Positions 10,375-21,428 of a stretch of 64,000 bases of DNA are shown in pieces. This stretch comes from Ascochyta rabiei (lineage: Eukaryota; Ascomycota; Dothideomycetes; Pleosporales; Didymellaceae). Each line of letters starts with the position of its first letter. Position 1 is the stretch's first letter. The stretch is taken from contig NC_082419.1 in assembly GCF_004011695.2 (NCBI RefSeq), positions 1,178,001 through 1,242,000 of the forward strand, read 5' to 3'. The notes beneath the pieces were generated by a model, which saw only the letters and a list, made by a program, of their open reading frames with translations, ran no database searches and was not told the origin of the DNA. A program made the translations under genes and the position numbers.

Positions 10375-11456
10375 CATAGGCAGACTCGTATTGTTCTCTG
10401 TTCGCTTGCCAAAATTCAAGATGGTCGTCGGTGGATGTCAACCGCATTGGGGCGAGTTTCCGTCGAGCGCATCATAGTAGATACCCAATGCTGCCTACAA
10501 GAGCCGGCCCCCGCGCATTTCAAGACAAGAATGCGGACAAGCAGTATTGTTAACACCCATCCCTGTGTTATAATAAACTAAGCCCTGCTTTGTGTCACGA
10601 CTTCTTTCGATATATGTTGTGAAAGGCTGTCTCAAAGTGGGAAAGGCTACAGAGAAAGAAACGTGGACGGACGCATAGGGTTCAGGCCAAGATGGGTAAC
10701 TTACAGCGTGGATCAACTTCTTATTTGGATAAATTCGTCTTTTTGCAGAATCATCGAAGACACAATGTGCGGATCTTGAAGAGTCGCCGTAGACGTCATT
10801 ACAGGGGCAGGAACAGATGCCCCTGGGCACAGATGTTCCTGATCGTCATGTAAGCAGATTTAAGACACTAAGAATGACCAATGGGTCGATAACTACCATA
10901 TAGCAGCACAGAAAGCGGCATATTAGACGACAAAAATTGTCCTTGTGCCGTGTGGCAATGCGTGAGCTCCGTCATCGCACCCTTGCTCCGAGGGGTACGA
11001 ACCCAGTGAAGAAGCTGTCAAACAGACTACTGCCAGCCGCGAACATCGTTTGCCTGACCCCCTGTATATTTAAAGAATGCTTGTTCCACGAGAGAAGTGA
11101 TGACACCCTGCGCAGACGGTGCATAGTTGATGGGACACAGCACTACAGACCTTGACATGGGGGACTCGTTCGCCGACGAAGCAGCGCTAGCACGTGGTCG
11201 TGCTGCCCGACACGTCGCATTTGAACGTGCGCCACGTTTGCTAGAGTTGGTTCTTTCCGACAAAAACGGTGCGAACCAACTTGGGACCATCCAGCGTCTT
11301 GCGTTTATAGCGGTCTTCCTTCCGCCTTATCGCTATCGGAAGATGAGCCCCGCAGCCATCCGCGTGTACCTGCCAAAGGGGGGTAGGTGTTGGTCTCAAG
11401 CATTGCCGAAGGACAGCAATGGTGCGTGCATAAGGTGTAGCTCACAGCTCTTATGG

Positions 11457-11471
11457 CCCCCCCCCCCCCCC
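11457..11471 (+). repeat. Poly-C run (15 bases)
   Basis: A pure C homopolymer about 75 bases upstream of the M20 peptidase start. Exact length may be affected by sequencing or slippage. Confidence 0.9.
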
Positions 11472-11546
11472 AAAACGCTCTTTGTAACCAAATTTGTGTT
11501 CACTCTCGATAAGCCTAACCCGACCGAACTTGTCTGAACGTTCACC

Positions 11547-12845
11547 ATGCCATCATTGTCGCCTGAGATCACCAAGGCCATTGAAGAGGCTGTGACGAAG
11601 AACTTTAAAGATGAGATTGCGTTTGTCCAGAAGATGGTGCAATATGGAGGGCAACGAGGCGACGAGCATGAAGCTCTAGAAGAGCTATACCGTCAATACA
11701 CCTCTCGTGGATACGACACTACCAAACTGGACATGGATCAACAAGTTCTGTCACAGCACTCAGGGGCCGGCAGGTTCAGCGATACTCACTCCAAAGCCCC
11801 AGTGATCATCGGTGTGCATAAGCCAAGATCTTCGATGCCAGGCGGAAGGAGTTTGATTTTGAACGGACATATCGATATCGTGCCGAACGGACCCAAGGAG
11901 CTGTGGACGCATGACCCTTACTCGGGGATCATCGAGGACGATTGGCTATACGGTCGCGGAAGTGGTGATATGCGTGCCGGTGCGGTTGCGAACTTGTATG
12001 CCCTAGATGCTTTACGTAGCATTGGAAAGCAACCGGCGTCGAAAGTCATCATCGAGTCTGTACCGGAAGAGGAGTCTACCGGTAACGGTACGATGGCTAC
12101 ACATCTAGCTGGATACACTGCAGATGCAGTCCTGATACCCGAGCCTACCAATGAAGAACTCGTTCGTGCAAATGTTGGCGTCATCTGGTTCAAGATCGCT
12201 GTTGCAGGTCGACCGGTCCATGTCTTGAAGGCGAAAGAGGGGTCTAACGCCATCGAATCAATATGGAGGATCGTAGCTGGACTGAAAGAGCTGGAGAAGG
12301 AAATGAACGACCAGAAAAAAGGGAGACTGTACTTTGAACACATGGTCTCGCCCATCAATCTCAATGTCGCCATGATCCAGGGCGGAGACTGGGCCAGTTC
12401 AGTGCCGGCATGGTGCACGATTGATTGCCGTGTAGCACTATTCCCCGGTGTCACTGCACAAGAGGTAGCAGATAAGATTGAGCGAACAGTCACGGAAGTG
12501 TCGAAGACCGACTCGTTCTTACGTGATTCGCCTGCGAAAGTCTCTTGGAACGGTTTCTTTGCGGAGGGCTATGTATTGGAACCTGGTAGTGAAGCTGAGG
12601 AGTTGCTGAAGACGGTACATCAGAAAGTGACAGGGGCGGAGTTAACAAGCATGACCATGCCCGCCTATCTCGACACTAGAATTTTTGCCTTGGAGCAGAA
12701 GATACCTGCATTGTGCTACGGTCCGATTGGGGAGAGCTTGCACGGGTTTGACGAAAGGGTCAGCATCAGCAGTATACAACGAGTCACTACGACGATCGCG
12801 CTCTTCATTGCAGAGTGGTGTGGCCTAGAAGATGTTTCGAATTGA
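11547..12845 (+). CDS. M20-family metallopeptidase / deacylase (ArgE-DapE type)
   Basis: Single-exon gene of 432 residues. M20 enzymes use two zinc ions to cleave an amide bond in N-acyl amino acids or peptides. The metal and catalytic residues are in order: His108 and Asp110 in N-G-H-I-D-I-V-P, Asp141 in G-R-G-S-G-D-M-R-A-G, the Glu cluster 174-176 in P-E-E-E-S-T-G, Glu199 in I-P-E-P-T-N, and a late His399 in S-L-H-G-F-D-E-R. The dimerisation-type domain lies between. There is no signal peptide, so it is probably cytosolic. The substrate (acetylornithine, succinyl-diaminopimelate-like, N-formyl or other acyl amino acid) cannot be told from sequence; neighbours give no hint. ATG 11547 has a C-A-C-C context. 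Confidence 0.92.
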   Translation: MPSLSPEITKAIEEAVTKNFKDEIAFVQKMVQYGGQRGDEHEALEELYRQYTSRGYDTTKLDMDQQVLSQHSGAGRFSDTHSKAPVIIGVHKPRSSMPGGRSLILNGHIDIVPNGPKELWTHDPYSGIIEDDWLYGRGSGDMRAGAVANLYALDALRSIGKQPASKVIIESVPEEESTGNGTMATHLAGYTADAVLIPEPTNEELVRANVGVIWFKIAVAGRPVHVLKAKEGSNAIESIWRIVAGLKELEKEMNDQKKGRLYFEHMVSPINLNVAMIQGGDWASSVPAWCTIDCRVALFPGVTAQEVADKIERTVTEVSKTDSFLRDSPAKVSWNGFFAEGYVLEPGSEAEELLKTVHQKVTGAELTSMTMPAYLDTRIFALEQKIPALCYGPIGESLHGFDERVSISSIQRVTTTIALFIAEWCGLEDVSN

Positions 12846-13787
12846 GCGTTGGTATCAGAATGAACCACACAGTCTTCCGGTCCTGCTTTGAAAGGCTTGC
12901 TCAGTTGGGGCACATGAAACAGCTGTCTTTCCCTTAAGTCATCTAGATCAGAGAAGGGGAAATAATGTCGGACCTACGAAGTCATGCCATCGTATACATT
13001 TTCGCGCACCGACGACTTAAGAATCAGTTCGGATTACTCATCAAGCACGCGATTAGAACCCACCAAGTTAAATGGTTGAAGAGCACTAATCTGGCACCTA
13101 CCGTTCTATGCGGAGACAAAGCTTGCGTGTTCGTGGGCTCGTTTTTGGGGTTGTTTGACGTCACAATCACTCGCACTGCATTTAATCTGTCTGCTGCACG
13201 TAATTTAGACATATTACCCGAGGCGACCGTACCCAGCATTCGCAACTTGAGTCTCAGATCATAAAAACCTGACGCATGAGCAGTACCAGCAGCTCTATGC
13301 TGGTTCGTTTTCGTAATTCGTGACTTGCGAATCATGACATGCTCATGCAACAACATCGCGCTGTTGTGTCTTCACTGCTTGTCGTGTTCACAACTCGAAC
13401 TCAAGTTTCCGGCCGTCCAAGACCGGTTCCAAGGAATCCAAGCCTTGTTGTCCCAGTATCGCCCACTGAGCCTCTTCTGTTCTGCCTTGGCATCCACCAA
13501 GAGTCTTTCTTCCTCCTCAATTGCGGATGGAGTGCCCTACGTGCCGCTGAGGACCAGCAGTGGCTATACCACATAGGCGATTAGTTGTGCGAAGAAAATG
13601 TCTTGAGCCTCATAAAATGCGGATGTACGGTGTGGAAATCGAGGGATCCAAATTGAAGATAGATGAAAGGCTCTTGGGAGATGGTGTGTCTGTTGTTGTA
13701 GTGGAATATAAATATGACCTGCAGCTTGCCATTACGTTCTCTCGTCACGCCGACATTCATTCAACGAAATTCTGGATTCTCCTGACG
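12846..13787. other. Intergenic region upstream of the GH6 gene
   Basis: The region is about 0.9 kb and is mostly promoter sequence of the cellobiohydrolase. A TATA element is at 13707-13714. One GCGGAG near 13,110 fits the loose CreA consensus, which is too short to weigh. No coding region was recognised. Confidence 0.55.
13707..13714 (+). promoter_or_regulatory. TATA box of the GH6 cellobiohydrolase gene
   Basis: TATAAATA lies 74 bases upstream of the ATG at 13788. A strong TATA element suits a highly inducible cellulase gene. Confidence 0.65.
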
Positions 13788-15109
13788 ATGCTGTCTACCA
13801 TTTTTTACACAGTTGCTCTTGCAGCCGGCCTCGCACAGGCTCTGCCCCAAGCCACCGTCGTACCCAATGCAGCTACCCCTGTTCGAGCTGAGACGACCGC
13901 TGCACCCCAGCCCCGTCAGGCTGCTATCAACCCCTTCGCAGGCTACAACTTCTACGCCAATCCGTACTACTCGTCCGAGGTGCACAACTTGGCCATACCC
14001 TCGCTCCCAGCGTCGCTTCGCCCAGCTGCTTCAGCCGTCGCCAAAGTTGGATCGTTTGTATGGCTGGACACTCGTGCAAAGGTGCCTACTCTAGACACTT
14101 ACCTGGCCGACATCAAGCAGAAGAACGCTGCTGGCGCGAAGCTGATGGCTACTTTTGTTGTGTACAACCTTCCCGATCGCGATTGTGCTGCTCTTGCATC
14201 GAATGGGGAACTCCTCATCGACCAAGATGGAGCCACCAAGTACAAGGTTGAGTACATTGATAAAATAGCAGCGATTATCCAAAAGTATCCTGATGTCAAG
14301 GTCAATTTGGCCATTGGTATGTGCGCTATCCTGATGGGCGGCCGAATTGAGCGTTTGTGACTGATGCGGAACAGAGCCGGACTCGCTCGCGAACATGGTC
14401 ACTAACATGGGTGTTCAGAAGTGCTCTCGTGCTGCACCTTACTACAAGGACCTGACCGCCTATGCTCTTCGCAAGCTCAACTTTGCCAATGTCGACATGT
14501 ACCTGGATGGTGGCCACGCTGGATGGCTTGGCTGGGATGCCAACATTGGTCCTGCAGCCAAGCTGTTCGCAGAGGTGTACAAGGCTGCTGGATCCCCTCG
14601 TGCTGTTCGCGGTATCGTTACCAATGTCTCGAACTACAATGCTTTCAGGATTGGCACCTGCCCAGCAATCACAAGTCCAAACGCCAACTGCGATGAAGAG
14701 CGCTTCATCAAGGCATTTGCCCCGCTCCTGCAAGCTCAAGGTTTCCCAGCGCGCTTCATCGTTGATGTTGGACGGTCTGGCAAGCAGCCTACTGGCCAGC
14801 AAGCGTGGGGTGACTGGTGCAATGTCCAAGGTGCTGGGTTTGGTCCCCGCCCAACAACCAACACGGGCAACTCGCTTGTGGACGCATTCGTTTGGGTCAA
14901 GCCTGGTGGTGAGGTATGTGGATACGCCCCTCTTACAGACCAGGGTCACTGACAAGATACAGTCTGATGGGACCTCGGACACTTCTGCCGTTCGCTACGA
15001 CGCTGCCTGTGGTCGTGCATCTGCTTTCAAGCCAGCGCCTGAGGCCGGTCAGTGGTTCAACACGTACTTTGAGATGCTCCTCAAGAATGCCAGTCCTGCT
15101 CTAGCTTGA
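13788..15109 (+). CDS. GH6 cellobiohydrolase (CBH II type) without cellulose-binding module
   Basis: A secreted exo-cellulase releasing cellobiose from the non-reducing ends of cellulose. Exons are 13788-14316, 14375-14913 and 14963-15109 (introns of 58 and 49 bases), giving 404 residues. A signal peptide (about 1-18) and a short Pro/Ala-rich stretch precede the catalytic domain, which starts at N-P-F-A-G-Y near 48. The catalytic acid is Asp179 in I-E-P-D-S-L, whose Glu codon is split by intron 1; the assisting Asp132 is in D-R-D-C-A-A. Further GH6 motifs: M-Y-L-D-G-G-H-A-G-W-L-G-W (the usual Ala after Asp is Gly here) and F-V-W-V-K-P-G-G-E. There is no N-terminal CBM1, unlike Trichoderma CBH II. 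An in-frame extension to 13560 lacks an ATG and is ignored. Confidence 0.96.
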
Positions 15110-15619
15110 TAAACAAGCGAGGTAGAGCATAAGCGAGCCATGCAGGTGCATGTTGGTGACTGAACGGGGCTGGGCTGGATGCAGCTGGTCGTGGCGTTCC
15201 GTAAAACTATACAGAGGTGCTTGTGCCCAATGCTATCTCCTGACCGTGCATGCAGTGTGTTGGTGGTGATGCAAGGTACAGCCCGGCAGCCAGCAATGTG
15301 GCGTGGCTCGGCAGTCTGCTGCACATGCGTCGGTACTATTAGCGCCGATCGCATTCGAAGTAACGCAACTGTGACGCTGAGGGTGACGGATGAACCTGCA
15401 CCTGCACCTGCACCTGCACCTGCACCTGCACCTCCCCCTCCCCCTCCGAAGTGCGCCTTGGAGACCACTTTGACGCTCAGGACGCGCTCCATCGATTGCA
15501 ACGTGTACCCCATGACATAATCGCGCTTGCCGAGCCAGCATCGAATCCCAGCGCTCCATCTGCGCCGCACGCACTCCCCATGCATCCTCCAACCCGTCGA
15601 TAGGCCAGCGGAGAGGGCA
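15110..15619. other. Intergenic between GH6 and MID1
   Basis: The 510 bases include a hexamer repeat at 15395-15447. Reading frames here, including the upstream in-frame extension of MID1 to 15527, start at non-ATG codons. Confidence 0.6.
15395..15447 (+). repeat. (CCTGCA)n microsatellite followed by CCCCCT repeats
   Basis: Seven hexamer copies of CCTGCA type run directly into two or three CCCCCT-type copies, about 175 bases upstream of the MID1 start. Confidence 0.9.
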
Positions 15620-17668
15620 ATGCAGCCCCGAATGCCCACTCACATTCAGCTCAAGCTGTTTGCCTACACTGCAGCGGCCTTCCTCCAGACCACGTGTCCC
15701 TTGGCTCAGGTGCCCGTTTTCGCAAACGCCGTCGACACCCCCACCGCACCTGGACAGGAGCACCTTGCTCACACCCAAGTACTTTTGCCCGCAGTCGTCG
15801 ACCCCGTACACTTTGACGATGGCACTGCCAGAGAGCAGCAGAGCGGAGGCTATGCGCCCGACTTTGCCTACTTTGCACGCAGTCTGCTTGGACGGCAAGC
15901 CGAGGAGGTAGGCCAGCTGAAGGACGACGAGAAGATGGACGTCGACATCGACCCCGAGAGTACCGTCTACTTTGTGCTGGAGAAGAGCCAGTTGCAGGCT
16001 CGAAGCAGACCGAACGCGCTCGTGAACCCGCTGGACGCGACAAGCTCAAAGGACAACTCCATGAGCGAGCGCACCGCTGACGACGGTGACGACGAGACCA
16101 ACACACCCTCACTAGCTGGAGTCGCAGGTGAGATACGGCAGGCGCAGCAGGAGGCTGGAACGAAGCTGTGGATATCCGCAAACACTTGCAAACAGCCTCT
16201 GCCCGGCAACAATGCCTCGTCCACGGGCGCGCCTCAGCTCACGTTGTACGTGTCGACTTCAGCTCAGAACCAAAAGCCAGGCCCGAGCTCTACAGAACAC
16301 CTTTCCACGAACACGACCGGCATACCCTTTGACAACGGATACGTGTCGCTTGAGGTCAACGCCACGTCTGACGTGTACATTGGTATCTCGGCACCCAAGC
16401 TGAACGATAACTGGTTTGGGAGCTGGCACTTCGAAGTCGCCGCAAGCACCGATGGTTCCTACCACAGCTACAACAAAACCAACCCATTCCTTTTCATGGT
16501 TGATACGGACAGCGAGTCTACGCTGTTCATTACATACAACCTCACCGATTCCAACAAAGCGGAAGACATCGCCAAGTGGAACAAGTCAAATCCCTTCGCC
16601 ATGTATGCTTTCCCAGCTGGCCGATCACCAGTCACGGGCATGGAGAACTCGTACTGCGCACTGAAACATCAATTCAATTCGACAAACAACATCACGGTTG
16701 ATACAAAAATCACGACCAAGTTTGGCGCTGGCTATCCGAAAAGCCAGTTTAACATCCATAACCTCGACAACTCTCAAACATACAATGGCTATCTGGTAGT
16801 CGAAGGGAATCAGGAAACAGTCGATTTGCCCGGTGTTGGCAGGGTTCGCGCTGGCGGTAAAGTCTTTCAGCAGTTCAACTGGACCACAAAAGCCGGTAAG
16901 CAGAGCTATCCAACCTAACAACAGAACGCATCCAGTGCTAATCCTTGGCCAGACGATTCATGCCAGGTTCTGACGGATCTCGAATTTTGCGACACCGTGG
17001 CGTATGCTGTTCCATCATCTTCAGAATACAAGTACAAAGACGACGACTTGAAGAAACTTTATGACGATCAAGCAAAAAAGTACTTCAAGAATTTTACAAA
17101 TTCCCTCGACCAGGTTGCGTGCGATGCGCCTTCCACGGCTCAGTATTCTCTTGCTCGAAACTGCACGCACTGCAGAGAGGACTACAAAACATGGCTATGC
17201 TCTGTTTTGATTCCGAGATGTGAGGACTGGACTGCCGACAATGACTGGCTCCAGCCACGTAATGTCAAGGCGAGCTTTCCCGACAGCACGTTTCCATATG
17301 CCAACAACATGAGTGCCGAGTTCAACGCAACATTACGCGACCGTTTCGGATACAGCCAGAGCCGTAACCCCTTGATTGATACCACTATCAAACCAGGGCC
17401 GTACAAAGAGATGCTTCCGTGCGAGGATTTGTGTTTCGATCTAGTCAGAAGCTGTCCCGCACAGCTTGGATTTGCATGCCCCAACAACCCCGGGAGGGCT
17501 CTATCGTACGGCAAGCGGGATCCTGATGGTGATGTTTTGATGTGCAATTTTCCTGGCGCAGTGGTCAAGCTGAATGTGCAAGGTGCAGCTGGTTTTCTAA
17601 GCTTGCAGTCAGGCAGCGTCGCGCTCGTTGCTTCGACGCTTCTGACCATTTTTGTCATCTCGTGGTAA
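15620..17668 (+). CDS. MID1: Stretch-activated calcium channel regulatory subunit Mid1
   Basis: Mid1 is a plasma-membrane or ER glycoprotein that works with the Cch1 pore subunit in calcium uptake during stress and polar growth. Exon 1 is 15620-16895 and exon 2 is 16953-17668 (57-base intron, GTAAGC donor, phase 1), giving 663 residues. A hydrophobic N-terminal segment (about 10-30) acts as signal sequence or anchor. Many N-x-S/T sites follow. The C-terminal third is the conserved Mid1 Cys-rich region, with C-T-H-C-R-E-D-Y-K-T-W-L-C, I-P-R-C, L-P-C-E-D-L-C and R-S-C-P. The last 20 residues are hydrophobic, as for membrane attachment. ATG 15632 is a possible alternative start four codons downstream. 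Confidence 0.93.
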
Positions 17669-18165
17669 GCCGCCTGCACAAAGCAAGCGGCACGCGTCTC
17701 GCGCGAAGGGTTTGGTGGAGCAGGAGTCTATGCACGACTAGACGTTTGGAGACAGGCCGTCATTTGTAAGCGATATGAGGTGTGTTGTAAGAACCCTTGT
17801 CGCATAGACGCTGGATGGACGGACGGACAGGAGGGACCCAAATCATGCTCATATCCCTATACGAACAACTGAAACCTATGGCTTCTGTAATGTTGTAAAC
17901 TTGCGCTATTCTGTCTACAGTTTAATCTGTCTTAGCCGATCCTGATCTGCAGGGGACCTGCTTAGCTGCTTAGCTTTAACATCCAAACTTTCTAGCAAAC
18001 TCCCCGCAAGAATATCGGGCATCCTATTGTTCTCTCGATCCCGCCATGCAAAGTGTCGGCCTTCGCCAACAATCACCTGGCGACTGCTGCAATTTTGCCG
18101 ATTGAGATCGATTTGAACGTTCAAACTTGATACAGACAGAGACCTGCGGCGATTCGTCGGTCGCC
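17669..18165. other. Intergenic, no gene seen
   Basis: The region holds the MID1 3' flank and the upstream region of the Zn2Cys6 regulator. No repeat or RNA gene was recognised. Confidence 0.6.
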
Positions 18166-20554
18166 ATGGCCGAAATTACTGGGCCTCGACCTCCGAGCAC
18201 CTCCACACGCGCAGCGAACGCGCACCGCGTCCACAGTAGCTGCGATCGGTGTCGGAGCAGGAAGACCAAGGTAAGGCGGAATCTCCCCGCTGTTCAAAGC
18301 TAAGACACTGTTGACTAGTTGTGCAGTGTATCGACCCTAGTATGTACGCCTCCAACTCATTGGTGTCGTCCTTGGGGTCCGCACAGGCTGACGTCTGGCA
18401 GTTCCCGGACCATGTCGTTATTGCGCCCGCACGGGAGCTCCATGTACCATTGCTACCCCGCGGAGGAAGCGGCCGTACTACCATGTGACCGAAGAGGAGT
18501 ATCAGCTCTCCATGAGCATCTTATCGCGAGTCTTCCCTGGCCAGGAGCTGAACCTTCAGTCATTGCGCAAAATATCCAAAGGCATCAAAGATGGCTCATT
18601 GGTGTTGCCTACCTTGAACGCAGACAGCTACTTTGAATCACACGAATCTCCAGAAGATGACGACGGCTACTCGAGTGCGGATACCCCAGGCGAGTGGTCG
18701 GTCGACGGGGATAATCTACACGAACCGTTGGGTAGTATGATGAAAGACTCAAAGGGCGTCTTACGCTACGTCGGCGCCCAGAGTGATATACCTTTCAATG
18801 GGGCCGTTGTCAACTTCTGTAAGACTGTTCAGAAAACTGATATCATTCCAGCAGCCAGAGTTGGGCATTACCCACCAAGAGAGGAGAGCGAAAAGGATGT
18901 GTTTTACCTTCCACCAAAAGAAACTTGCTTCCACTACGTTCGAAGATATCGTGAAGAGGTGCATTGCATGTATTGGCTCTATCCCGAAGAGAAGCTCCTG
19001 CAGCGGATCGAGGATACATATACATGGTATGCGCCGCCTTCCACACAGGGTGCAATCAAGCATGATAACAGCGGCACGCCTACTCCGCCCCTTAGAAGGG
19101 GTGAGCGTCCATCGAGTTCATGGATATGCTCCCTATATGCAATGTTTGCCATTGGAGCCTCACCCCGAGACCGCATCGACCACTCGCCTTCGCCAGGACT
19201 ACCCTCACACTTAGCTCCCAAGACATCAGAAGACTACCTTGCCCTAGTCAAACAGCTCAAACCAAAAGTGGAGGAGAGTGCCGACATTGACAGCATAAGA
19301 GCACTGGTTATATCAGTATGTTGAATCGACGGAATTACTTAGGAAACTAACGAGTCCAGGCTATCGCACTCGAGAACGCTTTAAGCAGGGTCACAGCATA
19401 CCTTTACATTGGGACTGCTGTCCAAACAGCGTTTACGCTGGGACTACATCGAGACCAGCTACCCATATCAGGTACAGAAGAAGACCGCGAAGAAAATCGC
19501 CGCATATGGTGGACACTGTTTACCCTTGACTTGGAAATTGGGATGAGAGGGGGAAGTCCATCCTTGATTGATGAGAGATACGTCAAAATCACGACGTTGA
19601 TGCCGCACGAGAGGGTAAGTCCTTGCACGGGTTCCTGTCGTTACAGCAAAGATGCACACTGACTGCTTGTAGGTTCCACCTTCGTTTCTAGGCTTACATA
19701 CACCGCTCAAATGGTTATCAACCTTTGTGTCACTCAGCCGGCTGAAGCGCGAAGTCATCCGAGAGATTTACACCGAGCGAGAGTCCAAGTTGATATCATT
19801 TTCAACGGTCTCGAATTTGCTATTGCTGCTTCGAAAGTGGCATCGAACGATGCCTGTACACCTCAGGCTCGATTCTTGGGACACCGCCCCAACTTACTAT
19901 AGGCGTGCGATAATGGTGCTTCACCTGCACTACTGGAGTACAAAGATACTCCTCACAAGGCCATTTCTACTGAACCTTGTCTTGAAGCGCGCAGAATTGG
20001 CCTCGACTAGTAAAATTGGATATGAGAAGATGGCCATGGTATCCGTTGACGCGGCGAGAAAGATCGTTGAACTGTGCCAGAGGATGGTTCAAGACCAGAC
20101 GATATCCAGCTTGACGACATTGGACAGTACGACAGTGCTCCGCTGCGTCACTATCTTTATGTGCGCCTTTGGTTACTTTCAGAAGGCTGATCACAAAAAG
20201 GACGCCAACGATTGTTTGGCCATCGCCAAAAACATGGAGCAAACTGGATTCGCTAGCATGATTGTAATGGAGACGCCCATGCATCTCCAAAACCTTGGCA
20301 TGAGCTACCAGCCCACACCCGATTTCCATCACGAGAGCTATGTACCGGACGAACAAACAATAGCCGAAATGTGGAACAATTACCAGATGACCTCACTTCA
20401 GACTCAACAAACGCTGGACCTGGACTTTGATGACTCTGGCGCGCTCGATGCCAACACTAATATTCTAGCGTTTGAATATTTGGATGAACCTACCAAAGTC
20501 TTCCATTCTCCGCAGCCCTACTCAGACTACGATTTGTGGCGGCGACGCCAATAG
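18166..20554 (+). CDS. Zn2Cys6 transcription factor with fungal-specific regulatory domain
   Basis: Five exons: 18166-18270, 18327-18339, 18402-19315, 19360-19614 and 19673-20554, giving 722 residues. The zinc cluster has Cys26, 29, 36, 44, 47 and 54 (C-x2-C-x6-C-x7-C-x2-C-x6-C). It is assembled across three exons: the second is a 13-base microexon carrying Cys36. After the cluster comes P-R-R-K-R-P-Y-Y-H, a basic linker. The middle region has the fungal-specific factor domain, with N-R-R-I-W-W-T-L-F-T-L-D near the classic R-R-x-W-W motif. An acidic, Gln-rich C-terminus could activate transcription. Target genes are unknown. It lies two genes from the cellulase, but nothing in the sequence ties it to cellulase control. 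Confidence 0.88.
18327..18339 (+). other. 13-base microexon within the zinc-cluster coding sequence
   Basis: The exon encodes Cys-Ile-Asp-Pro plus one base. It is flanked by an acceptor TGTGCAG and a donor GTATGT. Without it the third Cys ligand would be lost, and the phase (0 in, 1 out) matches both neighbouring exons exactly. Confidence 0.8.
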
Positions 20555-20890
20555 ATTAGCACATGACTACGGTGCGCCTACAGCGGGACATCTTTGCCAG
20601 TATATACACTTCCAATACATGTTTATGCTTCGCTCACCATTTGCCAAATCCAAATCCTCAGCACCGCCAGTGTTTGTCTACTCTTCAACATGGCTTTTCG
20701 TACTTTTCGTGCTTTTCGACGAAGACAACGCCAAAAACACAAGGATCAGTTGTGACAAGACTGCCCTTACATCTCGAAACCACGACATCCGCTGAAGAGG
20801 CACCTTTCCCTCTACGCAGCCTAGGCCTATTCCAGTCTAGCCCACCCGCTTCCTCTTTCACAATCCCGTCATCAACCCTCACACCCCACC
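20555..20890. other. Intergenic upstream of the small membrane protein
   Basis: The 336 bases hold no recognisable gene. A CT-rich tract just before the next start resembles a fungal promoter or leader. Confidence 0.55.
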
Positions 20891-21235
20891 ATGCCTCTAG
20901 ACACTCAATTTTTACGCAACCGCAAACCTCAACATATACTCTCAAGCCCTCCGGTCCCGCCAAAACCCAACACCGAACCCTCGCTCTCCCAACGTCGAGG
21001 TCTTCAAGATCTAGAACCACCTAAGCAACTGAAGCCGTTACCACCCGTTCCCCAACAGGATCCCGTTCAGCTGAGACCTCTACCAAGGCCTCCTGGAAGA
21101 GTCCGACTGGGCGCTACCGCGCTGTGGATCGCAGTTTTCTTCCTTTGGTTCCTGTTAATCGTGATCATGCTGCCTATCATCATGGAAAGAGAAGCGATGA
21201 TTGGCTTGAATAGTCGGTTGCGGGAATGGTGGTGA
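20891..21235 (+). CDS. Small single-pass membrane protein of unknown function
   Basis: A 114-residue reading frame with a good start context (C-A-C-C before ATG). The first 70 residues are rich in Pro, Leu and basic residues with P-P-V-P-P-K-P and P-L-P-P-V-P motifs, which could bind SH3-like domains. One strong transmembrane segment follows at about 76-97 (A-L-W-I-A-V-F-F-L-W-F-L-L-I-V). A short tail ends in R-E-W-W. No family was recognised with confidence. That it is a real gene is inferred from the start context, the single clean membrane helix and its placement. Confidence 0.6.
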   Translation: MPLDTQFLRNRKPQHILSSPPVPPKPNTEPSLSQRRGLQDLEPPKQLKPLPPVPQQDPVQLRPLPRPPGRVRLGATALWIAVFFLWFLLIVIMLPIIMEREAMIGLNSRLREWW

Positions 21236-21250
21236 CGAAATCGAGGGGAA

Positions 21251-21263
21251 GGGGGGGGGGGGG
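21251..21263 (+). repeat. Poly-G run (13 bases)
   Basis: A pure G homopolymer in the 3' flank of the small membrane protein gene. Confidence 0.9.
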
Positions 21264-21428
21264 CGTTTTGGCAGTTTGAGCCATTATTCCTTCTGGAGGG
21301 CTGCCGAGTTCCGCAAGTGATGCTTACGCTAGGCTCATCCAACATGATCAAGAACCATGTCTTGACGAGAAAAGCGCGAAATAGGGAAAGGCTCTCTGCG
21401 AACCAGCTATATGAATTGCATGGAGAGA

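Larger units (their letters stand above)
10257..11546. other. 1.3 kb intergenic region between divergent genes
   Basis: The region lies between the small secreted protein gene (-) and the M20 peptidase gene (+), so it should hold both promoters. It contains a probable TATA element for the minus-strand gene and a 15-base C run near 11,460. Reading frames inside (for example 11,127-11,537) start at non-ATG codons and show no domain. Confidence 0.6.

Noticed and set aside
10495..10830. 111-codon minus-strand frame as a gene
   Set aside because: The composition looks random, there is no domain, and it lies in the promoter region between two divergent genes.
11127..11537. 136-codon frame upstream of the M20 peptidase
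   Set aside because: It starts at a non-ATG codon, crosses the poly-C run and shows no domain; it looks like promoter sequence.
13560..13787. N-terminal extension of the GH6 protein
   Set aside because: No ATG in the expected place, it includes the TATA box, and the protein from 13788 begins with a normal signal peptide.
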